Shown here in pieces: positions 45,437 through 54,356 of a stretch of 64,000 nucleotides of DNA (the first letter of the stretch is position 1; every line of letters starts with the position of its first letter). Under the pieces are notes generated by a model, which saw only the letters and a list, made by a program, of their open reading frames with translations, made no database searches and was not told the DNA's origin. Location: NCBI RefSeq assembly GCF_016735515.1, contig NZ_JAERQZ010000002.1, forward strand, positions 124,001 through 188,000. Direction: 5' to 3'. Both the position numbers and the translations under genes were made by a program. The DNA comes from Piscinibacter sp. HJYY11. Lineage in GTDB: Bacteria > Pseudomonadota > Gammaproteobacteria > Burkholderiales > Burkholderiaceae_C.

Positions 45437-46960
45437 ATGACCGCCATGACGCCACAAGACACGCTCGACCACCCGCCGCCGGCCGCGCCCGATGCACCGG
45501 TCAGGGTGGCCCCCGTCCTCACGGCCCTCGTCGTCGCGCTCGCCTCGGCGATCGTGCTCACGCTCACCGGCTGTGCCAGCACGAACGGCATCGCGCCCGC
45601 CGCCCGGAAGATGGAGCCGGGCGCGCTCGGCCTCGACACCCCGCAAGCGGCCACCGCGGACGCCGCGCTGCAGTTGGACGCGCAATGGTGGCGCCGCTTC
45701 GGCGACGACACGCTCTCCGGCCTCGTCGACAAGGCGCTCGCCGGCAGCCCGAATCTCAAGGTGGCGCAGGCGCGCCTCCAGCGGGCGCAAGCCGGCGCCG
45801 ATGTCGCGCGCTCGGCCGAGTGGCCGCAGGTCAACGCCGGCTTCGACGCGCAGCGCCAGCGCTACACCGCCAACGGCCTCGTGCCCCCGCCGATCGCGGG
45901 CACCACGCGCGAGACCGGCACGCTGCAGGCGACAGCCTCGTGGGAGATCGATTTCTTCGGCCGCAACCGCGCCGCGCTCGATGCCGCGGTGGGCGCACAG
46001 CGTGCGGCCGAGGCCGATGCACAAGCCGCGCGCGTGCTGCTGGCGAGCAACGTGGCGCGCAGCTACCTGCAACTGGCCCGCCTGATCGAGCAGCGCGAGG
46101 TGGCCAAGGCCTCGCTGCAACAGCGTGACAGCGTGCTGGCGCTGATCCGCCAGCGGGTGGACGCCGGACTCGACACGAAGGTGGAGCTGCGCCAGGGCGA
46201 GGGCGCCTTGCCCGAGACGCGCGCGCAGCTCGAAGCGCTGGCCGAGCAGATCACCCTGACCCGCCATGCGCTGGCCGCGCTCACCGTGCAGCCGCCGAAT
46301 GCGCTCGATGCGCTGGCGCCGCGCCTCGCCACGCTCCAAGCCCAGCCGCTGCCGACCGCCGTGCCGGCTGACCTGCTGGGCCGCCGGGCCGACATCAGCG
46401 CCGCGCGCTGGCGCGTCGAAGCGGCCACCGGCGACGTGCAGGCCGCACGTGCCCAGTTCTATCCCAACGTCAACCTCACCGCCTTCGTCGGCTTCTCGAG
46501 CATCGGCCTCGACCGCTTGCTCAAGAGCAGCAGCGAGCAATACGGCGCGGGCCCGGCGATCCGCCTGCCGATCTTCGACGCGGGCCGCCTGCGCGCCAAC
46601 CTGCGGGGCAAGTCGGCCGATCTCGACGCCGCGGTCGAGAGCTACAACGCCACGCTCGTCGATGCCGTGCGCGACGTGGCCGACCAGATTGCCTCGCTGC
46701 AGTCCATCACCCGCCAGCAGGCCGAGCAGGCCGCAGCGCGCGACGCCGCCGAGTCGGCCTACGACATCGCGGTGCAGCGCTACAAGGCCGGCCTCGGCAC
46801 CTACCTCGTCGTGCTCAATGCCGAGAACGGCGTGCTCGCGCAGCGCCGGGCCGCGGCCGACCTGCAGGCGCGTGCGCTCGACACGCAGGTCGCGCTGATC
46901 CGCTCGCTCGGCGGCGGTTATGCCGACACCACGCCGGTTGGCACCGCCGCCGGCCACTGA
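45437..46960 (+). CDS. outer-membrane factor lipoprotein (NodT/OprM family)
   Basis: 507 residues. The lipobox VLTLTGCAS lies unusually deep (Cys near 50) behind a hydrophilic Pro/Ala-rich lead, so the true start may be later than 45437. Two OEP repeats are visible: WWRRFGDDTLSGLVDKAL, SPNLKVAQARLQRAQAGADV, GTLQATASWEIDFFGRNR, NVARSYLQLARLIEQREVAK, LTAFVGFSSIGLDRLLK and GPAIRLPIFDAGRLRANLRG. It forms the trimeric outer-membrane exit duct of a tripartite pump, with EmrA and EmrB encoded downstream. Confidence 0.93.
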   Translation: MTAMTPQDTLDHPPPAAPDAPVRVAPVLTALVVALASAIVLTLTGCASTNGIAPAARKMEPGALGLDTPQAATADAALQLDAQWWRRFGDDTLSGLVDKALAGSPNLKVAQARLQRAQAGADVARSAEWPQVNAGFDAQRQRYTANGLVPPPIAGTTRETGTLQATASWEIDFFGRNRAALDAAVGAQRAAEADAQAARVLLASNVARSYLQLARLIEQREVAKASLQQRDSVLALIRQRVDAGLDTKVELRQGEGALPETRAQLEALAEQITLTRHALAALTVQPPNALDALAPRLATLQAQPLPTAVPADLLGRRADISAARWRVEAATGDVQAARAQFYPNVNLTAFVGFSSIGLDRLLKSSSEQYGAGPAIRLPIFDAGRLRANLRGKSADLDAAVESYNATLVDAVRDVADQIASLQSITRQQAEQAAARDAAESAYDIAVQRYKAGLGTYLVVLNAENGVLAQRRAAADLQARALDTQVALIRSLGGGYADTTPVGTAAGH

Positions 46961-46993
46961 ACAACACCACCCAAGAAGTCCCGGAGAAACCTC

Positions 46994-48295
46994 ATGAACG
47001 CTCCTCAAGTCCAGGCCCCTGCCGGCAACCCCAAGCGCCGGAAGGCGCTCACCGCCGTGGCCCTCGTCGTTGCGCTTGCCGGCATCGGCTACGGTGCCTA
47101 CTACGGCCTCGTGCTCAGCCACTACGAGCACACCGACAACGCCTACGTGCAGGGCAACGTGGTGCAGCTCACGCCGCAGGTCGGCGGCACCGTGCTCGCG
47201 ATCAACGCAGACGACACCGACTTCGTCAAGGCCGGCCAGGTGCTGGTGAAGCTCGACCCGGCTGATGCGCAAGTGGCGCTCGACCAGGCCGAAGCCCAGC
47301 TCGCGCAGACCGTGCGGGAGGTGCGCACGCTGTACGCCAACAACGCCACCTACAAGGCGCAGATCGCGCTGCGCGAGGCCGAGCTCGCGCGGGTGCAGAG
47401 CGACGTGGCGCGTGCGCAGGAAGACGTGAACCGCCGCACGCCGCTGCTCGCCACCGGCGCCGTCGGCAAGGAAGAGTACGAGCACGCCACCGCCCAGCTC
47501 AACGCGGCCAGGGCTGCGGTCGCGTCGGCGCAGTCGGCCGCGCTCGCCGCGCGCGAGCAGCTCGCTTCCAACCAGTCGCTCACCGACAACACCTCGGTCG
47601 AGCAGCATCCCAACGTGCAGCGCGCCGCCGCCCGCGTGCGCGAGGCCTACCTCGCCGTCAAGCGCTCCGAGCTCGTGGCGCCGGTCGATGGCCACGTCGC
47701 CAAGCGCAGCGTGCAGCTCGGCCAGCGGGTGCAGGCCGGCACGCCGCTAATGTCGGTGATCGCGCTCAACCAGGTCTGGGTCGACGCCAACTTCAAGGAA
47801 AGCCAGCTGAAGGCCTTGCGCATCGGCCAGCCCGTCACGCTCACCGCCGACATGTACGGCAGCAAGGTGGAGTACCACGGCAAGATCGAAGGCCTGGGCG
47901 CGGGCACCGGTGCCGCCTTCGCGTTGCTGCCGGCGCAGAACGCGACCGGCAACTGGATCAAGGTCGTGCAGCGCCTGCCGGTGCGCGTGTCGCTCGACCC
48001 GAAGGAGCTCGCCGAACACCCGCTGCGCGTGGGCCTCTCGATGGAAGCCAAGGTCGACGTGGCCGACACCAGCGGCAAGGCGCTCGCCGATGCGCCGCGC
48101 AGCACGGCGGTGGGCCATGCCGCCGCAATCGAAGCCAGCAGCGCCGAGGCCGATGCCGAGGTGCGCCGGATCATCGCGGTCAACACCGGCCGTGCCGCGC
48201 CGCGTGTGGCGGCGCCGGCTGTGAGCTCGTCGCCGGCGCCCGGCGGGCACGTCGCCTCGGCTGCGGTGCGCGCCTCGGTCGTGGCCGGCAAGTGA
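46994..48295 (+). CDS. emrA: EmrA-type membrane fusion protein (HlyD family)
   Basis: 433 residues. One N-terminal membrane helix (ALTAVALVVALAGIGYGAYYG), barrel-sandwich part (HTDNAYVQGNVVQLTPQVGG, INADDTDFVKAGQVLVKLDP), a coiled-coil hairpin (about 95-200) and a beta-barrel (LVAPVDGHVAKRSVQLGQRV, LNQVWVDANFKESQLKALRI) are in EmrA order. It bridges EmrB and the outer-membrane factor. The C-terminus has an extra Ala/Ser/Pro-rich tail of about 60 residues with no clear domain. It is 33 bases after the factor gene and 15 bases before emrB. Confidence 0.95.
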   Translation: MNAPQVQAPAGNPKRRKALTAVALVVALAGIGYGAYYGLVLSHYEHTDNAYVQGNVVQLTPQVGGTVLAINADDTDFVKAGQVLVKLDPADAQVALDQAEAQLAQTVREVRTLYANNATYKAQIALREAELARVQSDVARAQEDVNRRTPLLATGAVGKEEYEHATAQLNAARAAVASAQSAALAAREQLASNQSLTDNTSVEQHPNVQRAAARVREAYLAVKRSELVAPVDGHVAKRSVQLGQRVQAGTPLMSVIALNQVWVDANFKESQLKALRIGQPVTLTADMYGSKVEYHGKIEGLGAGTGAAFALLPAQNATGNWIKVVQRLPVRVSLDPKELAEHPLRVGLSMEAKVDVADTSGKALADAPRSTAVGHAAAIEASSAEADAEVRRIIAVNTGRAAPRVAAPAVSSSPAPGGHVASAAVRASVVAGK

Positions 48296-48310
48296 GGCGG
48301 GAGCCGGCCC

Positions 48311-49912
48311 ATGTCGTCTTCCACCACCACGGCTGAGCTGCCGTCGCCGCCGCCCGCGGCGCCTGCCAATCGCCCGCCGGCCTATCCGCCGCTCACCGGT
48401 GGCCAGCTCGTGCTGGGCACGGTCGCGCTGTCGCTCGCGACCTTCATGAACGTGCTCGACAGCTCGATCGCCAACGTCTCGATCCCCGCGATCTCGGGCG
48501 ACATGGGCGTGAGCCCGGCGCAGGGCACCTGGGTCATCACCTCCTTCGGCGTGGCCAACGCGATCAGCGTGCCGCTCACCGGCTGGCTCACGCAGCGGTT
48601 CGGCCAGGTGCGACTCTTCGCCGCGAGCATCCTGCTCTTCGTGCTGGCCTCGTGGCTGTGCGGCCTCGCGCCGAGCATCGAGCTGCTGATCGCCTTCCGC
48701 GTGCTGCAGGGCCTGGTGGCCGGGCCGATGATCCCGCTGTCGCAGACGCTGCTGCTGGCCAGCTACCCGCCCGCCAAGGCCGGCATCGCGATGGCGATGT
48801 GGGCGATGACGGTGCTGGTGGCGCCGGTGGTGGGCCCCCTGCTCGGCGGGTGGATCACCGACACGATCTCATGGCCCTGGATCTTCTACATCAACATCCC
48901 CGTGGGCCTGGTGGCGGCCGCCTTCACCTGGTCGATCTACCGCACCCGCGACCCGGGGCCGAGGCGTGTGCCGCTCGACACCGTGGGTCTCGTGCTGCTG
49001 GTGCTCTTCATCGGCGCGATGCAGATCATGGTCGACAAGGGCAAGGAGCTCGACTGGTTCGAGAGCAACGAGATCATCGCGCTCGCGGTGGTGTCGGTGG
49101 TGAGCTTCATGTTCTTCATCGCCTGGGAGCTGACCGAGAAACACCCGATCGTCGACCTGCAGCTCTTCGCACGGCGCAACTTCTGGCTGGGCACGGTGTC
49201 GCTGTCGGTGGCCTATGGCGTCTTCTTCGGCAACGTGGTGCTGATGCCGCTGTGGCTGCAGCAGTACATGGGCTACACCGCCACCTGGGCCGGCATCGCG
49301 GTGGCGCCGGTCGGCCTGCTCGCCATCGTGCTCTCGCCATGGGTGGGCAAGAACGTGCGGGTGATCGACCCGCGCAAGCTCTCCACGGTGGCCTTCCTCG
49401 GCTTCGGCCTCGTGCTGTGGATGCGTTCGCACTTCAACACGCAGGCCGACTTCCAGGCCATCCTGATCCCGACGGTGCTGCAGGGCGCGGCGATGGCGTT
49501 CTTCTTCATCCCGCTGCAGGCGATCACCTTCTCGGGCCTGCAGCCGCACGAGATGCCGGCGGCGGCGGGCCTGAGCAACTTCGTGCGCATCACGGCGGGT
49601 GCCGTCGGCACCTCGCTCTTCACCACCGCGTGGGACAGCCGCGCCACGCTCCACCACGCACAGCTCGCGGAAAGCATCAACCGGGGCAACAGTGCCGCGA
49701 TGCAGACGCTCTCGCAGCTGCAGGCGGGCGGCTTGAGCTACGAGCAGGCGCTCGCGCAGGTCAACCGCATGATCGACCAGCAGGCCTTCACGATGGCGGC
49801 GACCGATCTCTTCTGGATGTCGTCCTTGCTGTTCGTGGCCTTGATCGGCCTGGTGTGGCTCACGCGGCCGCAGATGAATGCGGCTGGGGCCGATGCCGGT
49901 GGCGCCCATTGA
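48311..49912 (+). CDS. emrB: EmrB-type MFS drug exporter (DHA2 family, 14 helices)
   Basis: 533 residues with about 14 membrane helices. DHA2 motifs: VLDSSIANVSIPAISGDMGV, QGTWVITSFGVANAISVPLT, GWLTQRFGQVRLF (motif A-like) and GPLLGGWITDTISWPWIFYI (motif C region). It exports hydrophobic compounds with the proton gradient, working with EmrA and the outer-membrane factor across both membranes. Repression by the upstream MarR protein is likely. Confidence 0.95.
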   Translation: MSSSTTTAELPSPPPAAPANRPPAYPPLTGGQLVLGTVALSLATFMNVLDSSIANVSIPAISGDMGVSPAQGTWVITSFGVANAISVPLTGWLTQRFGQVRLFAASILLFVLASWLCGLAPSIELLIAFRVLQGLVAGPMIPLSQTLLLASYPPAKAGIAMAMWAMTVLVAPVVGPLLGGWITDTISWPWIFYINIPVGLVAAAFTWSIYRTRDPGPRRVPLDTVGLVLLVLFIGAMQIMVDKGKELDWFESNEIIALAVVSVVSFMFFIAWELTEKHPIVDLQLFARRNFWLGTVSLSVAYGVFFGNVVLMPLWLQQYMGYTATWAGIAVAPVGLLAIVLSPWVGKNVRVIDPRKLSTVAFLGFGLVLWMRSHFNTQADFQAILIPTVLQGAAMAFFFIPLQAITFSGLQPHEMPAAAGLSNFVRITAGAVGTSLFTTAWDSRATLHHAQLAESINRGNSAAMQTLSQLQAGGLSYEQALAQVNRMIDQQAFTMAATDLFWMSSLLFVALIGLVWLTRPQMNAAGADAGGAH

Positions 49913-50058
49913 GGTCCGTGCGGCCATTTAATGGACGATGATGCAATTTAAGCGCGGCGACCACGTTCACCCGGCTCAGTCAGCACTTTCGGCAAGTCAG
50001 TACACAGAGGTAGCAGGCCGGTACAACGGGGTGCGGGGATTCTCCTGATGCCGTAAAA

Positions 50059-50074
50059 GTAGACGACCGTCTAC
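50059..50074. promoter_or_regulatory. perfect palindrome of TetR-operator type upstream of the SGNH gene
   Basis: GTAGACGACCGTCTAC: seven-base arms around AC, flanked by AAAA and ATTTT, 38 bases upstream of the SGNH hydrolase ATG. TetR/AcrR-type regulators bind sites with TAGAC...GTCTA arms. No TetR gene is in the window. Confidence 0.55.
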
Positions 50075-50112
50075 ATTTTCGGAAGGCAATCACAACCCCA
50101 AGGAGACCTGCG

Positions 50113-51198
50113 ATGACCTTCCGTACCAGCGCCACGCTGCGCGCGTTGCTGCCCGCTCTGGCCCTGCTGAGCTTCGGCGCCGAGGTGGCGGCCTCGGGCA
50201 TCACCCAGAACGCGTCGTGGACGGTCAACCGCGCCAGCACGACAACCAAGTACCGCGTCGTCGCCTACGGTGACTCCATCTTCGCGGGCTACAACACCTC
50301 GCTGACCAGCGTGGCCCGCTACTCGGCCCCGACCGTGCAGGCCGAGTACCTGTCGGCCGCGTGGAATGCCGACATCGAGAGCATCCGCCGCACCAAGTCG
50401 GGCGCGGTGGCGCAGGAGATCTACGAGAGCAAGATCGTCGCCGAACGTGCCTACATGCAGAACAGCGCCACCCGCGTGGTCGCCTTCGAGATGTGCGGCA
50501 ACGATGGCCTGCAGAACCGGGCCGATTTCGATGGCCAGACCGGCACCTGCAGCTACACCAAGCTGAACCAGGGCGTCGAGACCTGCAAGACCTACGTCGC
50601 CCGCGCGATGGACTACATCAACGCCAACGCCTATTCGGGCGTCAAGCTCAAGATCATCGGCAACCTGCACATGCCGGGCATGGATGCGTACAACAAGACC
50701 AGCAGCTGCCGCGACGCGAGCACCGGCCGTGGCGTCAACATCACCGAGATGATGCTCGGCGTGGCGGCGCGCGCGAACTACTGGATGTGCGAATACGCGC
50801 GCCAGAAGGGCTTCGTCTGCGTCGACAACTTCGCGCAGTACCACGCGGCCGACTACGACAGCAACGGCGACGGCCTCATCGACTCCGAGGCCATCAAGTA
50901 CCGCCCGGGCGACACCGAAGCGGCCTATGTGACCCGCATCACCACGACCTACCGTTCGACCATCCGTGATGCCAACGTGAAGCGCGTCACCGCCGGCACG
51001 ACCTACGACTACATCCAGTCTGACGACATCCACCCCACCTACACCGGCGGCAACGTGTCGCTGAGTTTCGGCACGGGCACCGGCTCTGCGGCACCGCGCT
51101 ACACCGCGTTCACCGGCGGCAAGAGCCCGATCTGGGACCGCTACGCGCACGAGCGCTCGGGCTGGTCGATGGCGACGAGCAACCCCGCGACGCCTTGA
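50113..51198 (+). CDS. secreted SGNH/GDSL-type hydrolase
   Basis: 361 residues with a signal peptide (LSFGAEVAAS). Block I with the nucleophile is VVAYGDSIFAGYN, a block III-like segment FEMCGNDGLQNRADFDG supplies Gly/Asn of the oxyanion hole, and the catalytic pair is in SDDIHPTYTGG (D-x-x-H). The protein is therefore probably an esterase or lipase acting outside the cytoplasm. Six or more cysteines (CGND, CSYTK, CKTY, SSCRD, WMCEY, FVCVD) suggest disulfides. A TetR-type palindrome lies directly upstream, so expression is likely inducible. The substrate is unknown. Confidence 0.88.
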   Translation: MTFRTSATLRALLPALALLSFGAEVAASGITQNASWTVNRASTTTKYRVVAYGDSIFAGYNTSLTSVARYSAPTVQAEYLSAAWNADIESIRRTKSGAVAQEIYESKIVAERAYMQNSATRVVAFEMCGNDGLQNRADFDGQTGTCSYTKLNQGVETCKTYVARAMDYINANAYSGVKLKIIGNLHMPGMDAYNKTSSCRDASTGRGVNITEMMLGVAARANYWMCEYARQKGFVCVDNFAQYHAADYDSNGDGLIDSEAIKYRPGDTEAAYVTRITTTYRSTIRDANVKRVTAGTTYDYIQSDDIHPTYTGGNVSLSFGTGTGSAAPRYTAFTGGKSPIWDRYAHERSGWSMATSNPATP

Positions 51199-51216
51199 GC
51201 CGGGTCGAGGCCTGAC

Positions 51217-51900
51217 GTGAAAGAGCCGGGCAGTAACAGCCGGCAGACGGGGACCGAGAGCGGGGCCTTCGGCCCGTCGTTCGGGTACCTGGTCGCCGCG
51301 GTGCTCGTGGCCGGTGGCGTGGCCTACTGGCTGACGGCGCCTTCGCAGGAAGAAGCCGTCGCGCTGGACCCCGCCGCCGCCGCGTGGATCGCGACCCACC
51401 ATCCGGCAACCGAATCCACGCACGTGGCCTCGGCGCCGGTGAAGGGGGTGGCGCAGAGCGCCTCGCTGCCGACGCGCCCGTTGGTGCGGGTGCGCGGTGC
51501 CGACGAAGACCCGTCGCCCGACCTCACCGACTACCTCAATCCTGGCGAGAAGCCGACGATGAACGAGGTGATCGACCGGCTGCGGCGTGCCGGTGTCACC
51601 ACCGGCGTGGCCGCTTTCAACCCGCCCGGCACGAAGCCGGTGCTCGTCGGGCTGGCGGTGCCCGAAGACTTCGCGCTGCCGCCCGGCTACGTGCGCCACC
51701 ACCAGACAACCGATGACGGGCAGGCCGTCGAGCCCATCCTGATGTACGCGCCCGACCACCCGCGCTTTGTCGACGCGTCGCGCCAGCCCATCGGAAGCGC
51801 CCGCGACCGTGTGGTGCCGCCCGAGCAGGCCCCGCCCGGCTTGCCGCTGCGGCGGGTGGTGGTCCCGGCGCCGGTCGAGCCCGACAAGGCCGGAAGTTGA
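51217..51900 (+). CDS. hypothetical single-helix membrane protein preceding the extended Lnt gene
   Basis: 227 residues, GTG start, not recognised. One membrane helix (SFGYLVAAVLVAGGVAYWLT) near the N-terminus anchors a periplasmic part that is Pro-rich, with PDLTDYLNPGEKPTMNEVID and VTTGVAAFNPPGTKPVLVGL as its most conserved-looking stretches. Its TGA overlaps the TTG start of the Lnt-like gene and it follows the SGNH gene by 18 bases, so the three probably form one operon. A partner role with the SGNH hydrolase is speculative. Confidence 0.65.
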   Translation: MKEPGSNSRQTGTESGAFGPSFGYLVAAVLVAGGVAYWLTAPSQEEAVALDPAAAAWIATHHPATESTHVASAPVKGVAQSASLPTRPLVRVRGADEDPSPDLTDYLNPGEKPTMNEVIDRLRRAGVTTGVAAFNPPGTKPVLVGLAVPEDFALPPGYVRHHQTTDDGQAVEPILMYAPDHPRFVDASRQPIGSARDRVVPPEQAPPGLPLRRVVVPAPVEPDKAGS

Positions 51901-54347
51901 AACCCGCCGCCTGGTTCTCCCGCCACGGCGGCCGCGCGTGGGTGGGCATCCTCGCGAGTGCGGCGCTCGTGTTCCTCTACGCACGCGGTGGCGCGGGCTG
52001 GTGGCTCGGCTTCGTGGCACTGGTGCCGTGGCTGCGCACGCTCGATGCCACGCCGACGTGGCGCGTGGCCTTGCTCAACGGCTGGGCGATGTCGGTCGCC
52101 TTCACCCTGGCGGCCTTCCCCTGGTTCGGTGCTGCCATCGGCCACTATGCGCAGCTCGGCACGGCCGCCGGCCTGCTGGTGCTGCTGGTCGCGGCGCCGC
52201 TCTTCCAGCCGCAGCTCCTCGCGTTCGCATTGCTGCGCCATCTGGCACGCCCGCGCGGCGTGGCGTTCGCGGCCCTGGTCGGTGCGGCCGCGTGGGTGGC
52301 GACCGAATGGCTCGTGCCCAAGATGCTGGGTGACACCTACGGCTACGGGCTCTATCCCTCCCATCTGCTGCGGCAGGCTGCCGACCTGGGCGGCACGGCC
52401 GGGCTGAGCGTCCTGCTGCTGCTCGTGAACGAGGCGGTGGCGCTCGCGTGGTCGCGCCGGGCAGAGGGTGCTCGCGCGATGCTCAAGCCGCTGGGCCTCG
52501 CCTTCCTCGTGCCGCTCGCGCTGGCCGCCTACGGCTGGGCGGCGCTCGCCAATCTTCCTGCCGCAACGGCCAAGCCGCTGCGCATCGGCCTCGTGCAATC
52601 GAACATCGCCGACTACGAGCGCCTGCGCCAGGAGAAGGGCGTCGACGCGGTCGTGCGCGAGGTGCTCGACACGCACTACGAGATGTCGCTGGCCGCGGTG
52701 GGCCAGCATCGCGTCGATGCGGTGCTGTGGTCGGAGACGGTCTACCCCACCACCTTCGCCCACCCCAAGAGCGAAGGCGGCGCGGAGCTCGATCGCGAGA
52801 TCCAGGGCGTGATCGACACCGCCCGCGTGCCGTTTGTCTTCGGCACCTACGACCGTGACGACGCCGGCGAGTACAACGCGGCCGCCTTCGTGAACCCGGG
52901 CACCGGCCTGCTGGGCTTCTACCGCAAGACACGGCTCTTCCCGCTGACCGAATACGTCCCGGGCTGGCTCGACAGCGCCTGGCTGCGCCGCCTGCTGCCG
53001 TGGACGGGCGCCTGGCTCCCCGGCACTGGCGCTCGGGTGTTTCCGCTGCGCCTGGCCGACGGGCGCGAGATCCCCGTGCAGCCGCTCATCTGCCGCGACG
53101 ATGTGGACCCGGGCCTCGCGATCGACGGCGCCCGGCTCGGCGCGCAGGCGCTCGTCACGATGTCGAACGACGCCTGGTTCACCACCTGGCCGCAAGGTGC
53201 CGAGCTGCACCAGGCCGCGGCTGCCTTTCGCAGCATCGAGACACGCCTGCCGCAGTACCGCGTGACCACCACCGGCTTCAGCGCTGCCATCGACCCCACC
53301 GGTGCGGTTCTCGCCAGCACCCGCATGGGCGAGCGCACCCTGGTGATCGGCGACCTGTCCGTCGCCGAGCCGCCGGTCACGCTGATGGTCCTGTGGGGCG
53401 ACTGGGTGGGCCGCACGGCGGCGGTCTTTCTCGTCGTGCTCGCGGCCGTGTCGCTCGTGCGCCGCTGGCGCGGGCGGCTGGCCGGCCTGGCAACGGCACC
53501 CGCGGCGTGGCCCGCCGAGGGGGTGGTGCTGCCGCCTGCGCTTCGCGTCGTGGCGGGAGCGCTCCGCAGCGTCGCGCGCCTGAGCCTGCTCGTGATGGCG
53601 CTGGTGTTCCTCTTCGGTGACGGTCCGTTCCGCTCCAACAGCCTGGCGCAGATCCGGGCGTTCACGGCCTGCTTCCTGGTCCCGGAGCTGCTGGCGTGGC
53701 TGATGCTGCGCGCCTATGCGGCGCAGCTCAGCCTCGAAGGGGCGGTGCTGCGGCTGGCGCGCGGTGCGCGGCGGCTCGAGTTGCCTCTGGCCGACATCGT
53801 GTCCGTCGAGCCGTGGCGGCTCCCGGTCCCGGCGGCGGGCGCTTGGCTTCGCCTTCGCTCGGGCCAGCGTCACGGCCTGCTGCATGCCGACCCGGCGGGG
53901 CTGGCGCGTGCCATTGAGGCCGCAGGTGGCCCCGCGGTGGCCGATCGTCCCACCTTGCGCGCACGCACCTACGAGCAGGTGCGCCTTGCCATCCGCCGCG
54001 GGCGCCTGGAGCACCCGGTGCTCAAGTTCGTGCTCTTCCCCTTGCTGCTCGCCATCCCGGCGTTCCGGGTGCACCAGCACATCATGTTCGGCAGCAGCTT
54101 CGGCGAATACCATGCATACGGGCTCGTGGCCTACCTGCAGGCGTTTGCCATCTGGTGGGCGGCGTGGACGATCGCGGTGGTGGTCTGTGCGGCGGTGCTG
54201 CGCGCGCTCACCGAAGCCGGCACGCTGGCCAGCCTGTGGCTGCGGCCCGGTGCAGCGATCGATGCGCGCTGGTGGCTCGAGCGGGGCGGGCTCGCCTTGC
54301 TCTACCTCGGCCTGCCGGCGTGGCTGGCCATGAAGACGCTCGCCTGA
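51897..54347 (+). CDS. apolipoprotein N-acyltransferase-like protein with extra C-terminal membrane domain
   Basis: 816 residues, against about 510 for normal Lnt. The N-terminal half has six or so helices, then a nitrilase-type domain with a complete catalytic triad at the expected spacing: Glu near 280 (LWSETVYP), Lys near 344 (FYRKTRLFPL) and Cys near 399 (PLICRDDVDP). After the usual Lnt C-terminal helix (about 500) come some 300 further residues. These hold membrane segments around a small beta-rich stretch that resembles a bacterial PH-like module (LSLEGAVLRLARGARRLELP, VSVEPWRLPVPAAGAWLRLR). Start TTG overlaps the upstream stop. It may be a dedicated or divergent acyltransferase rather than the housekeeping Lnt. 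Confidence 0.8.
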   Translation: MKPAAWFSRHGGRAWVGILASAALVFLYARGGAGWWLGFVALVPWLRTLDATPTWRVALLNGWAMSVAFTLAAFPWFGAAIGHYAQLGTAAGLLVLLVAAPLFQPQLLAFALLRHLARPRGVAFAALVGAAAWVATEWLVPKMLGDTYGYGLYPSHLLRQAADLGGTAGLSVLLLLVNEAVALAWSRRAEGARAMLKPLGLAFLVPLALAAYGWAALANLPAATAKPLRIGLVQSNIADYERLRQEKGVDAVVREVLDTHYEMSLAAVGQHRVDAVLWSETVYPTTFAHPKSEGGAELDREIQGVIDTARVPFVFGTYDRDDAGEYNAAAFVNPGTGLLGFYRKTRLFPLTEYVPGWLDSAWLRRLLPWTGAWLPGTGARVFPLRLADGREIPVQPLICRDDVDPGLAIDGARLGAQALVTMSNDAWFTTWPQGAELHQAAAAFRSIETRLPQYRVTTTGFSAAIDPTGAVLASTRMGERTLVIGDLSVAEPPVTLMVLWGDWVGRTAAVFLVVLAAVSLVRRWRGRLAGLATAPAAWPAEGVVLPPALRVVAGALRSVARLSLLVMALVFLFGDGPFRSNSLAQIRAFTACFLVPELLAWLMLRAYAAQLSLEGAVLRLARGARRLELPLADIVSVEPWRLPVPAAGAWLRLRSGQRHGLLHADPAGLARAIEAAGGPAVADRPTLRARTYEQVRLAIRRGRLEHPVLKFVLFPLLLAIPAFRVHQHIMFGSSFGEYHAYGLVAYLQAFAIWWAAWTIAVVVCAAVLRALTEAGTLASLWLRPGAAIDARWWLERGGLALLYLGLPAWLAMKTLA

Positions 54348-54356
54348 AACGCGAGC

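Noticed and set aside
45320..47695. A 791-codon minus-strand frame over marR, the outer-membrane factor and emrA
   Set aside because: Same reason: a shadow of well-supported genes, with no recognisable domain.
51687..54113. An 808-codon minus-strand frame opposite the Lnt-like gene
   Set aside because: The composition is Arg/Gln/His-rich with no family features, while the sense strand has a complete Lnt catalytic triad.
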